64,000 nucleotides of DNA, taken from NCBI RefSeq assembly GCF_000739065.1, contig NZ_CP009149.1, positions 1,435,311 to 1,499,310 on the forward strand. Direction: 5' to 3'. Under the pieces are notes generated by a model that had not been told where the DNA came from, made no database searches, and saw only the letters and a program-made list of their open reading frames with translations. The position numbers were made by a program, and so were the translations under genes. The DNA comes from Methanocaldococcus bathoardescens (lineage in GTDB: Archaea; AGJL01; Methanococci; Methanococcales; Methanocaldococcaceae). This document shows positions 56,994 through 64,000 of the stretch, piece by piece. Each line of letters begins with the position of its first letter. Position 1 is the stretch's first letter.

Positions 56994-58889
56994 TTAAATA
57001 AACTCCTTTAACTTTTCTCTCAATATATCATTAACTAATTTCCCATCTGCTTTTCCTCTTAATTTTGCCATACATCTACCCATTAAAAATCCATAAGCTT
57101 TTTCTCCTTTTTCTTTAACTACATTTAAGTGCTCTTTTATAATTCCCCCAACTATCTTCTCAACTTCTTCCTTAGATAACCCTTTCAATCCTTTAATTTC
57201 CAAAATCTCATCTATACTTTTATCTGGATACTCGCAGAAACCTTTTAATACTTCAACAATCCCCTCTTTAGCTATTTTTCCTTCAGATAAAGCTCTAAAG
57301 GTATCTTCTAAGTGTCTATCTTCTAATTTGTCTATATCATACCCTTCTCTTTTAATCTCTTTCAATGTATTCTCCAATGTTGTAGCAATTAAAACCGGCT
57401 TAACATTCTTAAATTTTTTACATAGCTCTTCAAATAAATCAACATAATAGCTTAAAACCATCTTTCTTGCCAATTCATCATTTAGCTTATACTCTTTCTT
57501 AAACCTCTCAAACTTCTCTTCTGGAAGTTCTGGCAAATTGGCTTTAATCTCTTCAATAAATTCCTTCTTTATAATTATTGGTGGTATATCAGTTTCTGGA
57601 TACATCCTTGCAGCTCCAGGGAGAGGTCTTAAATAGGCAGTATTTCCATCCTCTAAAGCCCTTCTTGTTTCTTCAGGAACTCCAATCAATGCCTCTTTAG
57701 CCCTTTCTATTACTGCCTCTAATGCCTTATCTACTTTACTCTCTTCGTCTGCAACGATAATTACAGCATCTAACTCATCTGCATTAACGAACTCTCTAAG
57801 TTTTTTAACTTCTTCCTCTGTAATACCATATTTTGGCAATTCATCAGTGTGAAACAATCCACCAACTCCAGCTATAACTTTGGCTCTATCAGAGAATTCA
57901 GTTCCTAATCTTCTTCCTGGTTGGATCTCTTTTCCAACTAAACCCGCAAATCCTTTTAATAAAACTGCCTTAACCTTTCCATTCTTTTTCTTTAAAGCGT
58001 TTTGTATAATTTTTGATTTACAATCTTTAAATATTTCTGTAACATCAAATATTTTTTCAACAACTTTTGCATTTCTTTCTCTTAGTTCATCTCTAATCTT
58101 TAAGAGATTCAACTGCCTTATGACTTCATTCTCTACAACCTTTTCAATTAAATCCAAATCTTGAACTCCTTTAACCTCTATTCTTGCTCCATCTTTAATT
58201 GATATATTAATATCTTGCCTTATTGTTCCTAAACCTCTTTTAACCTTTCCTGTAGCTCTTAATATCTCTCCAATTCTTCTTGCTGCCTCTTTAGCCATCT
58301 TTGGAGTTTTTATATCTGGAGCTGTTGAAATCTCAACCAATGGAATTCCTAACCTGTCTAAGTTATAAACTATAGCGTCTCCTCTATCTTCTATCTTTCT
58401 TGCCGCATCTTCTTCTAAACATAAGCTTGTTATCCCCACTTTTCCTTCAGATGTTTCTATATATCCATCTCTTGCTAAAAATATAGTCCTCTGGAATCCA
58501 GAAGTGTTTGAACCATCAATAACTATCTTCCTCATTGTGTATGCAACATCAACTATATTCATATTCATCAATAATGCAACCTCTAACGCTATCTTTAAAG
58601 CCTCTTCACTTGGTGGATGTGGAGGTTCTTCATCTAACTCAACCAAACATGTTGTGTCGTTGTAGTATTGATAAATGAATTTTTTCCTTTTCCTTGCCTC
58701 TATTAAAGCAGCTCTATCAACTTCTCCCATTTCACTTAATGAAGGTCTTAAAACTCTAACGATTTCTCCATCTGGCTCATCATCCCTTAAAATTGTAGGA
58801 CAGTGACAGAATAACTTTCTCTTTGTATTCAACTGTTGATGAATCTCTAAACCAACCTTTAATCCTATTTTTTCATAGTCAATTTCCAT
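56994..58889 (-). CDS. gatE: Archaeal Glu-tRNA(Gln) amidotransferase subunit E
   Basis: 631 aa kinase/transamidase subunit that phosphorylates and amidates Glu on tRNA(Gln) using ammonia from GatD. The N-terminal cradle has GLKVGLEIHQQLNTKRKLFCHCP with the zinc cysteines, VDGSNTSGFQRT and GTIRQDINISI; a GAD-type insert follows in the middle (ILRATGKVKRG to FSDRAKVIAGVGGLFHTDELPK), and the C-terminal 130 residues are the YqeY-like tRNA-binding tail ending RGKADGKLVNDILREKL. It is separated from gatD by a VapBC pair. Confidence 0.97.
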   Translation of the reverse strand: MEIDYEKIGLKVGLEIHQQLNTKRKLFCHCPTILRDDEPDGEIVRVLRPSLSEMGEVDRAALIEARKRKKFIYQYYNDTTCLVELDEEPPHPPSEEALKIALEVALLMNMNIVDVAYTMRKIVIDGSNTSGFQRTIFLARDGYIETSEGKVGITSLCLEEDAARKIEDRGDAIVYNLDRLGIPLVEISTAPDIKTPKMAKEAARRIGEILRATGKVKRGLGTIRQDINISIKDGARIEVKGVQDLDLIEKVVENEVIRQLNLLKIRDELRERNAKVVEKIFDVTEIFKDCKSKIIQNALKKKNGKVKAVLLKGFAGLVGKEIQPGRRLGTEFSDRAKVIAGVGGLFHTDELPKYGITEEEVKKLREFVNADELDAVIIVADEESKVDKALEAVIERAKEALIGVPEETRRALEDGNTAYLRPLPGAARMYPETDIPPIIIKKEFIEEIKANLPELPEEKFERFKKEYKLNDELARKMVLSYYVDLFEELCKKFKNVKPVLIATTLENTLKEIKREGYDIDKLEDRHLEDTFRALSEGKIAKEGIVEVLKGFCEYPDKSIDEILEIKGLKGLSKEEVEKIVGGIIKEHLNVVKEKGEKAYGFLMGRCMAKLRGKADGKLVNDILREKLKEFI

Positions 58890-58901
58890 TTTATCACCAA
58901 A

Positions 58902-59339
58902 TTATTTTGGATTTATAATTTTTATACTTTCTTTATCTGCAATTTTTTTAAAATCGGTATCTAAAGTTATTAAATTTTTAATTTTGTGATACTTGCATGT
59001 TGCAAGTATTAAAGCATCGTTTGGCAATAAACCATAACATATAATTAAATTGTAAGCAATTTCTTGAATATCTTCGTTTATAGGTAATGTTTTTAATAAA
59101 GAGAACAAATCATCCAATAATTTCAATTCTTCTTTTTTATTTAAAATTAATTCTGGCTTATGTTTTAATGTATAGGATTTTTCGTTTGTTATTAATTTTA
59201 AATAAACCATTAAAACCTCACTAAATACTATTGGATTTATATAAAGCTCATATTTTTCCAATAACTCTAAAATATTAACGTTTCCACTAAAATGATTAAT
59301 TATTACATTGGAATTAACAAATGCTTTTATAGTCCCCAT
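58902..59339 (-). CDS. vapC: PIN domain toxin VapC
   Basis: 145 aa PIN ribonuclease, probably cutting tRNA or rRNA. The first acid position reads AFVNSNVIINHF, where Asn stands where Asp is expected; the others are FSEVLMVYL (Glu), LLPNDALILATC (Asp) and LITLDTDF (Asp). The Asn could lower metal binding, or the alignment by eye could be off by two. It overlaps vapB by 13 bp and its stop lies 12 bp from gatE. Typical length for the family. Confidence 0.85.
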   Translation of the reverse strand: MGTIKAFVNSNVIINHFSGNVNILELLEKYELYINPIVFSEVLMVYLKLITNEKSYTLKHKPELILNKKEELKLLDDLFSLLKTLPINEDIQEIAYNLIICYGLLPNDALILATCKYHKIKNLITLDTDFKKIADKESIKIINPK

Positions 59340-59512
59340 TCTTCTTCAACCTCTTCCATAGCTTTTTCAACATCCTCTTTTTTAAATCTTCCATATAACT
59401 TCATAACACTTATTTTTCTTTCAATTTCTTTCTTTATTTTTTTAGTAATTTCCTCTATATCAATATATTTTAAATCCTCGTCAGGAATCTCAATTTTTAT
59501 AGTAATTTCCAT
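59327..59512 (-). CDS. vapB: VapB-type antitoxin
   Basis: 61 aa. A beta strand MEITIKIEIPDEDLKYIDIE is followed by a helix ITKKIKKEIERKISVMKLY and an acidic tail EDVEKAMEEVEEEWGL, the Thermococcales/Methanocaldococcus VapB plan without a clear DNA-binding motif; the tail should wrap the toxin active site. ATG 59512 follows GGTGATAAA; a longer ORF start 57 bp upstream would overlap gatD and lacks a ribosome site. Overlap with vapC fits a toxin-antitoxin operon. Confidence 0.85.
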   Translation of the reverse strand: MEITIKIEIPDEDLKYIDIEEITKKIKKEIERKISVMKLYGRFKKEDVEKAMEEVEEEWGL

Positions 59513-59528
59513 TTTATCACCATTAAAC

Positions 59529-60782
59529 CTAATAAGCATCAAACCTACTTCTATATTCAATTTCCCCAACTAAATTCTTATTAATTAATTTTTTAACTTC
59601 CTCTGGATCATGATTTCCTAAGAGATACATTAATTTAACTAATGCAACTTCTGGAGGCATATCTTCACAACCAATAACTCCTAATTTTTGTAATTCTCTT
59701 CCATTTGAATAAACGTTCATATTTACTCTTCCATTGATTGTCTGAGTTGTCATTACAACAACAACGCCATTATCAATTGCATACTTTATATCTTCAAATA
59801 TATACTCTGGAGCATGACCTAAACCAGTCCCTTCTAAAACAATTCCTTTATATCCTTTATCAACATAGAATCTAATAATTTCTCCATCCATTCCAGGATA
59901 AATTTTTATTAAAGCCACTTTTTCTTCTAAATTAGTGTTTATCTCTACTTTTTTGCTATTATCTGATTTTTCAACTTCCTGCAAATAGATAATTTCCTTT
60001 GTAAATGGATTTATCTTAGCTACTGGTACTGTATTTATTGATTTAAATGCATCTCTTCTTGATGAATGGCACTTTCTAACCTTAACTCCATTATGTAGAT
60101 AGCAGAATGTATCTCCACTCTCCCCATGCATTACTACATAAACTCCTTTAATTGGCTCTCTTGCAGCTAAAACAGCACTTATTAAATTGAGGGCGGCATC
60201 TGATGAAGGCCTGTCACTACTTCTCTGAGCTCCAACTAAAATTATTGGGACATCAGCTTTAACCATAAATGAGAGAGCTGAAGCTGTATAGCTCATAGTA
60301 TCTGTTCCATGAGCTATAACAATCCCATCTGCTCCTTCCTCTATCTCTTTTTTTATCTCTTCAGCAATCTTTTTCCAATACTCTGGTTTCATATTTTCGC
60401 TTAATATGTTCATAACTGCCCTTCCTTTTATATTTGCGATGTCTAAAAGCTCTGGAACAGCTCTAATTAAATCATCAGCTGTAAAAGAAGGATGAACCGC
60501 TCCAGTTTTATAATCAACCTTTGAAGCAACAGTTCCTCCAGTGGATAAAATAGAGATTGTTTTTAATTTTTCATTCTTTTCAATGTTTAATGGGGGCAAT
60601 TCATACTTTGGCTTCTCTCCTTTAGCAATAATCTCTATATTTTTTACATTTTCTTTTAATATTCCAACATTATATCCATTTTTCATTTTTATTGTAATGA
60701 CATTTTCGTCAGTTGAGGGTAGTAAAATACCTTCAAAAATCCCTTTATCTGTTTCTACTCTTATAATATCTCCAACATCCAT
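59529..60782 (-). CDS. gatD: Glu-tRNA(Gln) amidotransferase subunit D
   Basis: 417 aa asparaginase-like subunit that releases ammonia from glutamine and passes it to GatE. A short beta-barrel N-domain ([20 protein letters not shown]) precedes [17 protein letters not shown] with the first catalytic Thr and [16 protein letters not shown] with the Thr-Asp-Lys group. Length fits the family. GGTGGAATA precedes ATG 60782. It ends 16 bp before vapB begins on the same strand, so vapBC lies inside what is probably a single gatD-vapBC-gatE transcript. Confidence 0.97.
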   Translation of the reverse strand: MDVGDIIRVETDKGIFEGILLPSTDENVITIKMKNGYNVGILKENVKNIEIIAKGEKPKYELPPLNIEKNEKLKTISILSTGGTVASKVDYKTGAVHPSFTADDLIRAVPELLDIANIKGRAVMNILSENMKPEYWKKIAEEIKKEIEEGADGIVIAHGTDTMSYTASALSFMVKADVPIILVGAQRSSDRPSSDAALNLISAVLAAREPIKGVYVVMHGESGDTFCYLHNGVKVRKCHSSRRDAFKSINTVPVAKINPFTKEIIYLQEVEKSDNSKKVEINTNLEEKVALIKIYPGMDGEIIRFYVDKGYKGIVLEGTGLGHAPEYIFEDIKYAIDNGVVVVMTTQTINGRVNMNVYSNGRELQKLGVIGCEDMPPEVALVKLMYLLGNHDPEEVKKLINKNLVGEIEYRSRFDAY

Positions 60783-60910
60783 TATTCCACCTTAAGTGAT
60801 TTTTAAGATTCATAGAAATTAAAATAAGCAAAAAAATATAAAAATCTTTATTATAAAAATTAAAATAGGTTTAAATATATTGATTAATATGTTTAAAATA
60901 AAAATAAAAA

Positions 60911-60972
60911 GTGGCGTCAGTTCGCCCATCACTCATCATAGCTCAGCAGCTACTCCGTTCATCATCCGCCAT
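60911..60972 (-). ncRNA. Box C/D guide sRNA
   Basis: Read on the minus strand: GGCGG stem, box C AUGAUGA, 12-nt guide ACGGAGUAGCUG, box D' CUGA, spacer GCU, box C' AUGAUGA, 12-nt guide GUGAUGGGCGAA, box D CUGA, CGCC stem. All four boxes are perfect and both guides are 12 nt, the standard archaeal plan. By the N+5 rule the targets are Um in CAGCUACUCCGU (U5) and Cm in UUCGCCCAUCAC (C5). A TATA box (AGTATATATACTT) lies about 25 nt upstream on that strand. Confidence 0.9.
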
Positions 60973-61028
60973 ATATATATTAAGTAGCTTTAAGTATATA
61001 TACTTACCTCAATATTTATGGTGAAAAC

Positions 61029-62162
61029 ATGAACGTTGAAGAGATTGAAAAATATTTGGAAGAAAATTTTGATAAACTTCCAGAGGGATGTAAGCAGTGT
61101 GTTAAAGGGGAAAAATTGGTTTTATTCATTACAGGAATTTGCAACAACAATTGCTACTACTGCCCTTTATCTGAAAAAAGAAAGAATAAAGATGTAATAT
61201 ATGCAAATGAGAGGTTAATTACTACTGTTGAAGAGGCAATTGAAGAGGCAAAGCTATGTAGTAGCAAAGGGGTTGGAATAACTGGTGGCAATCCTTTATT
61301 AAAAATAAATAGAACTGTAAAATTCTTAAAGGCATTAAAGAATGAATTTGATGAATTTCATGCCCACTTATATACAACACCAGAAACAATAAATGAAGAG
61401 AATTTAAAACTTTTAAAAGAAGCGGGTTTAGATGAGATAAGGTTGCATCCAACAAAGATTTTTAACTATGGCTATGATGAGGAATATATAAAGCTTTTAT
61501 GTGAAAAATTGAGCTTATGCAACAAATACATTGAAGATGTTGGGGTTGAAATTCCAGCAATCCCAAATATGGAAGATGAAATTTTAAAATTGGCTGAGGC
61601 AATTGATGGAATTGCCAAATTTATGAACATAAATGAGCTTGAGTTTTCTGAGGAAAATTATTATGAGTTGGAAAAAAGAGGCTTTACGCCAAAGGATGAT
61701 GTGAGCAATGCAATTGCTGGTAGTGAAGAAACAGCTTTAAAAGTTATAAAAGAATTTAAAGGAGATTTATTTATTAACTACTGCCCATCAGTTTTAAAAG
61801 ATGCTATACAGATGAGAAATAGGTTAATAAATAGAGCTAAGAATGTAGCTAAGCCTTATGAGGTTATAACTGAAGATGGCTTGCTATTGAGGGGCATTAT
61901 GATTTTTGATAATGAGGATGATTTAAAGGAAATGGCTGAGATTTTGGAAGAGAATGAGATTGAGTTTGAAATTATTGATAAAAATATATACTTAAATCCA
62001 TTTATATTGGAGGATATTATTGAGGAGATGAAAAGGCAGAGATTTCCTATAACATTCTCAGCTTATATCTCAGAACTCTACCCTACAACTGATGCTTTAG
62101 AAGTAGAGAGAATCCCATTAATAACTAAAAAATTAAAGTTTAGGAGAAGAAGAAAAAGATAA
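61029..62162 (+). CDS. Radical SAM domain protein
   Basis: 377 aa. The CxxxCxxC cluster motif is FITGICNNNCYYCPLSEK near residue 42, the GGNPL loop is VGITGGNPLLK, and RLHPTKIF, EIPAIPN fit the later strands of the barrel. The last 80 residues are a separate small domain (EVITEDGLLLRGIMIFDNED) with a very basic end KLKFRRRRKR, perhaps for RNA binding. The substrate is unknown; a conserved methanogen protein. ATG 61029 follows GGTGAAAAC. cbiD starts nine bases after its stop, suggesting cotranscription. Confidence 0.88.
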   Translation: MNVEEIEKYLEENFDKLPEGCKQCVKGEKLVLFITGICNNNCYYCPLSEKRKNKDVIYANERLITTVEEAIEEAKLCSSKGVGITGGNPLLKINRTVKFLKALKNEFDEFHAHLYTTPETINEENLKLLKEAGLDEIRLHPTKIFNYGYDEEYIKLLCEKLSLCNKYIEDVGVEIPAIPNMEDEILKLAEAIDGIAKFMNINELEFSEENYYELEKRGFTPKDDVSNAIAGSEETALKVIKEFKGDLFINYCPSVLKDAIQMRNRLINRAKNVAKPYEVITEDGLLLRGIMIFDNEDDLKEMAEILEENEIEFEIIDKNIYLNPFILEDIIEEMKRQRFPITFSAYISELYPTTDALEVERIPLITKKLKFRRRRKR

Positions 62163-62171
62163 TGGGAGATT

Positions 62172-63248
62172 ATGATTTATGATTTCAGAAAGAAATCAAA
62201 ATTTGGCTACACTACTGGCTCATGTGCTGTTGCTGGGGCTTATTCAGCCCTTTATTATTTAAAATTTGGAAAAAAACTTAGTTATGTTGAGATTGAGAAT
62301 TTAAATGGCGATAAATTAATTATTCCAATAGAAAAAATTGAAAAATGTGGAAATAAAGCTAAGGCAGTGGTTATTAAAGATGCTGGAGAGGATATAGATA
62401 TAACAAACGGAATTGAAATCATTACTGAAGTAGAATTAAAAAAAGGAAAAAAAGATGTTGTTATTAAAGGTGGAGAAGGAGTTGGAATAGTTACAAAGGA
62501 TGGTTTGCAGGTAAAGAAAGGAGAGCCAGCTATAAATCCAAAACCTAAAGAGATGATTAGAAACAACCTTTTAAAGCTTTTAAATGATGATGAAGTTGCT
62601 GAAGTTACTATTTCAATACCAAAAGGTAAAGAACTGGCTAAAAAAACACTAAATCCAAAACTTGGAATCATCGGAGGTTTATCTATATTAGGAACTACTG
62701 GAATTGTTAGACCAATGTCAAATGAAGCATATATGAACTCTTTAGCTCCACAAATAGATGTTGCATTAGCAAATGATTATAAGAGGTTAATTTTTGTTCC
62801 TGGAAATATTGGAACTAAGTATGCTAAACAACTTTTAAATGCCAATGATGATGAGATAATTGAGGTTTCAAACTTTTGGGGATTTATGCTTGATAAAGCT
62901 AAAGAAAAAGGAGTTGAAGAGATTTTAATCTTTGGACATGCTGGAAAAATAATTAAGTTGGCTGGGGGAATATATAATACTCATTCAAAGGTAGCTGATT
63001 GTAGAAATGAGATATTAGCTGCTTATTCTTCCCTATTTATTGATGACAAAGAGGCGATAAAAAAAATATTGTTTTCTAGCACAACAGAGGAAGTTATTAA
63101 AATTTTAGAGGAAAAAGGAATTTTAAATGATGTTTTCAACCTTATAGCTAAAAGAGTTGTTGAAAGGTTAAGTGAAAGATGGGAAGGTATTAAATTCAGC
63201 TGTATAATTATAGATATGAAAGGAAATGTTTTAGGAAGTTATTTATAA
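62172..63248 (+). CDS. cbiD: Cobalt-precorrin-5B C1-methyltransferase CbiD
   Basis: 358 aa enzyme of the anaerobic cobalamin pathway, methylating C1 of the corrin ring using SAM. The family start KKSKFGYTTGSCAVAGAYSA is present, as are INPKPKEMIRNNL, GTTGIVRPMSNEAYMNSL and FGHAGKIIKLAGGIYNTHSKVADCR. Full length. GGGAGATT precedes ATG 62172. A hairpin TATAGC/GCTATA (63281-63300) lies between its stop and the convergent archease gene. Confidence 0.96.
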   Translation: MIYDFRKKSKFGYTTGSCAVAGAYSALYYLKFGKKLSYVEIENLNGDKLIIPIEKIEKCGNKAKAVVIKDAGEDIDITNGIEIITEVELKKGKKDVVIKGGEGVGIVTKDGLQVKKGEPAINPKPKEMIRNNLLKLLNDDEVAEVTISIPKGKELAKKTLNPKLGIIGGLSILGTTGIVRPMSNEAYMNSLAPQIDVALANDYKRLIFVPGNIGTKYAKQLLNANDDEIIEVSNFWGFMLDKAKEKGVEEILIFGHAGKIIKLAGGIYNTHSKVADCRNEILAAYSSLFIDDKEAIKKILFSSTTEEVIKILEEKGILNDVFNLIAKRVVERLSERWEGIKFSCIIIDMKGNVLGSYL

Positions 63249-63295
63249 CTATATGATGAAACCTTTATTAATATAGAGAGTATAGCTCCCTATGG

Positions 63296-63715
63296 CTATA
63301 AATCAACTATGTATCTAATCTTCCATCCATCTTCTTCTTGTTTAACTTCCATCATGTGATAGGTTACTGCTTTAACCTCCTCTTTTATATTATGCTTCTC
63401 TTTGTTTATCTTTTCTCCATAAGCAATGCATTTTAACTTATAGCCGTTATTATCTTTTTCAATTTTTACATCAAAGTCGCTAAAAACCAGATTTTCAACA
63501 TCAGTATAAAAAAGTAACTCATTTAGAAAATTGTATAAGAGCTCTTCCAAATCTTCCCCTTCTATTTCAAACTCTATTTTTTCCTTTTTATCAACTTTGT
63601 CAATATCAACCATAATATTGTAAAGTCCCTTAGCCCCCTCTTTAAACGCCTCTTCTAAACTTTTTCCTTTTGCTTCAACACCTAAATCAGCAGTAGTTTC
63701 AAAATAATTAAACAT
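63296..63715 (-). CDS. Archease
   Basis: 139 aa protein that helps guanylylation of the RNA ligase RtcB and thereby tRNA splicing and RNA repair. The start [20 protein letters not shown] holds the conserved Asp, and the end [17 protein letters not shown] with RYIVDL is typical. Its ATG 63715 directly follows the stop of rtcA; a GAGGTGG site lies within the rtcA end. Gene pairing of archease with rtcA fits a shared RNA end-repair role. Confidence 0.95.
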   Translation of the reverse strand: MFNYFETTADLGVEAKGKSLEEAFKEGAKGLYNIMVDIDKVDKKEKIEFEIEGEDLEELLYNFLNELLFYTDVENLVFSDFDVKIEKDNNGYKLKCIAYGEKINKEKHNIKEEVKAVTYHMMEVKQEEDGWKIRYIVDL

Positions 63716-64000
63716 TTAAACCACCTCAATAGTAAATCCATTGCAATTATTTTCTTTATACTCTTTAATCTCAAAATCTACATCCAAAAAGTGTTTAACC
63801 ACCCACATATTTGTTTTTGTGTGATTAGTTATCTCTGAAACTCCCACTATTCCTTTACCAAAAGCTAAGAATGGAATTATATGGTCTCCCATATATTTAT
63901 CTAAAGCCATTCCACTTTCTCTCTCTTTTAATAACTCATTAACAGCCCTTTCAGCAACAATCTCCGCCCTTAATCCTTTCTCTCCTAAACAACTTCCTCC
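63716..64000 (-). CDS. rtcA: RNA 3'-terminal phosphate cyclase, C-terminal part (5' end beyond window)
   Basis: 95 codons of the C-terminus are visible: [20 protein letters not shown], then [19 protein letters not shown] and [19 protein letters not shown]. This is the RtcA/Rcl1 fold, which makes RNA 2',3'-cyclic phosphate ends. The nucleophilic His of RtcA is expected in an H-x-x-D-Q motif; by eye the position looks like Tyr (KYMGDH), which needs alignment. The start lies beyond 64000. Confidence 0.88.
   Translation of the reverse strand, partial: GGSCLGEKGLRAEIVAERAVNELLKERESGMALDKYMGDHIIPFLAFGKGIVGVSEITNHTKTNMWVVKHFLDVDFEIKEYKENNCNGFTIEVV

Overview
The window is AT-rich archaeal DNA from a hyperthermophilic methanogen of the genus Methanocaldococcus. 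The evidence is an AtwA-type component A2 protein, SepCysS, a methanogenesis-marker-16-type protein, CbiD, GatDE, 2-phosphoglycerate kinase, GGTGA-type ribosome binding sites and QxSxEF class III signal peptides. Many proteins look nearly identical to what I remember of M. jannaschii. The gene order and a topA carrying two inteins do not match my memory of strain DSM 2661, so I take this to be a sister strain or species.

Layout. 1-3.6 kb: topA (3' end cut off by the window) with two mini-inteins, then pdxT. 3.7-5.3 kb: CRISPR array 1 (17 repeats) with a 385-bp leader. 5.4-13.1 kb: an AtwA-like double ATPase, a large OLD-type ATPase/TOPRIM protein, mobA, a PD-(D/E)XK nuclease-like protein and a UPF0210 protein. 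13.2-23.1 kb: one leftward type III-A (Csm) operon with two CARF-HEPN proteins, Csx20 and a Cas10 with intact HD and GGDD motifs; no cas1, cas2 or cas6 is present. 23.1-28.9 kb: truA preceded by a diverged duplicate of its own start, a probable H/ACA guide RNA, a MarC-like protein, SepCysS, a marker-16 protein and htpX. 29.0-31.6 kb: arrays 2 and 3 with homologous leaders.

31.6-45.8 kb is mostly housekeeping: TrkH, 2-phosphoglycerate kinase, a TIGR00300 protein, an aminotransferase, a TtuA-type tRNA thiolase, a SpoU-type methyltransferase, Nob1 and a MetE-like protein. It also holds an ATPase/TOPRIM gene pair, a soluble chemoreceptor next to an ODP-like diiron sensor, and three short terminal-inverted-repeat elements. 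45.8-56.9 kb is a cell-surface locus: class III (type IV pilin-like) proteins, two DUF2341 proteins, a PKD-repeat adhesin with a C-terminal sorting signal, and a small archaeosortase. 57.0-64.0 kb: gatE and gatD separated by a VapBC pair, a C/D box sRNA, a radical SAM protein, cbiD, archease and the end of rtcA.

Functionally the window combines RNA-guided immunity (three arrays sharing one repeat, served by one Csm complex with cyclic-oligoadenylate effectors), several candidate nuclease defence genes close to it, a pilus/adhesin export locus, and translation or cofactor genes. No tRNA or rRNA gene was seen.
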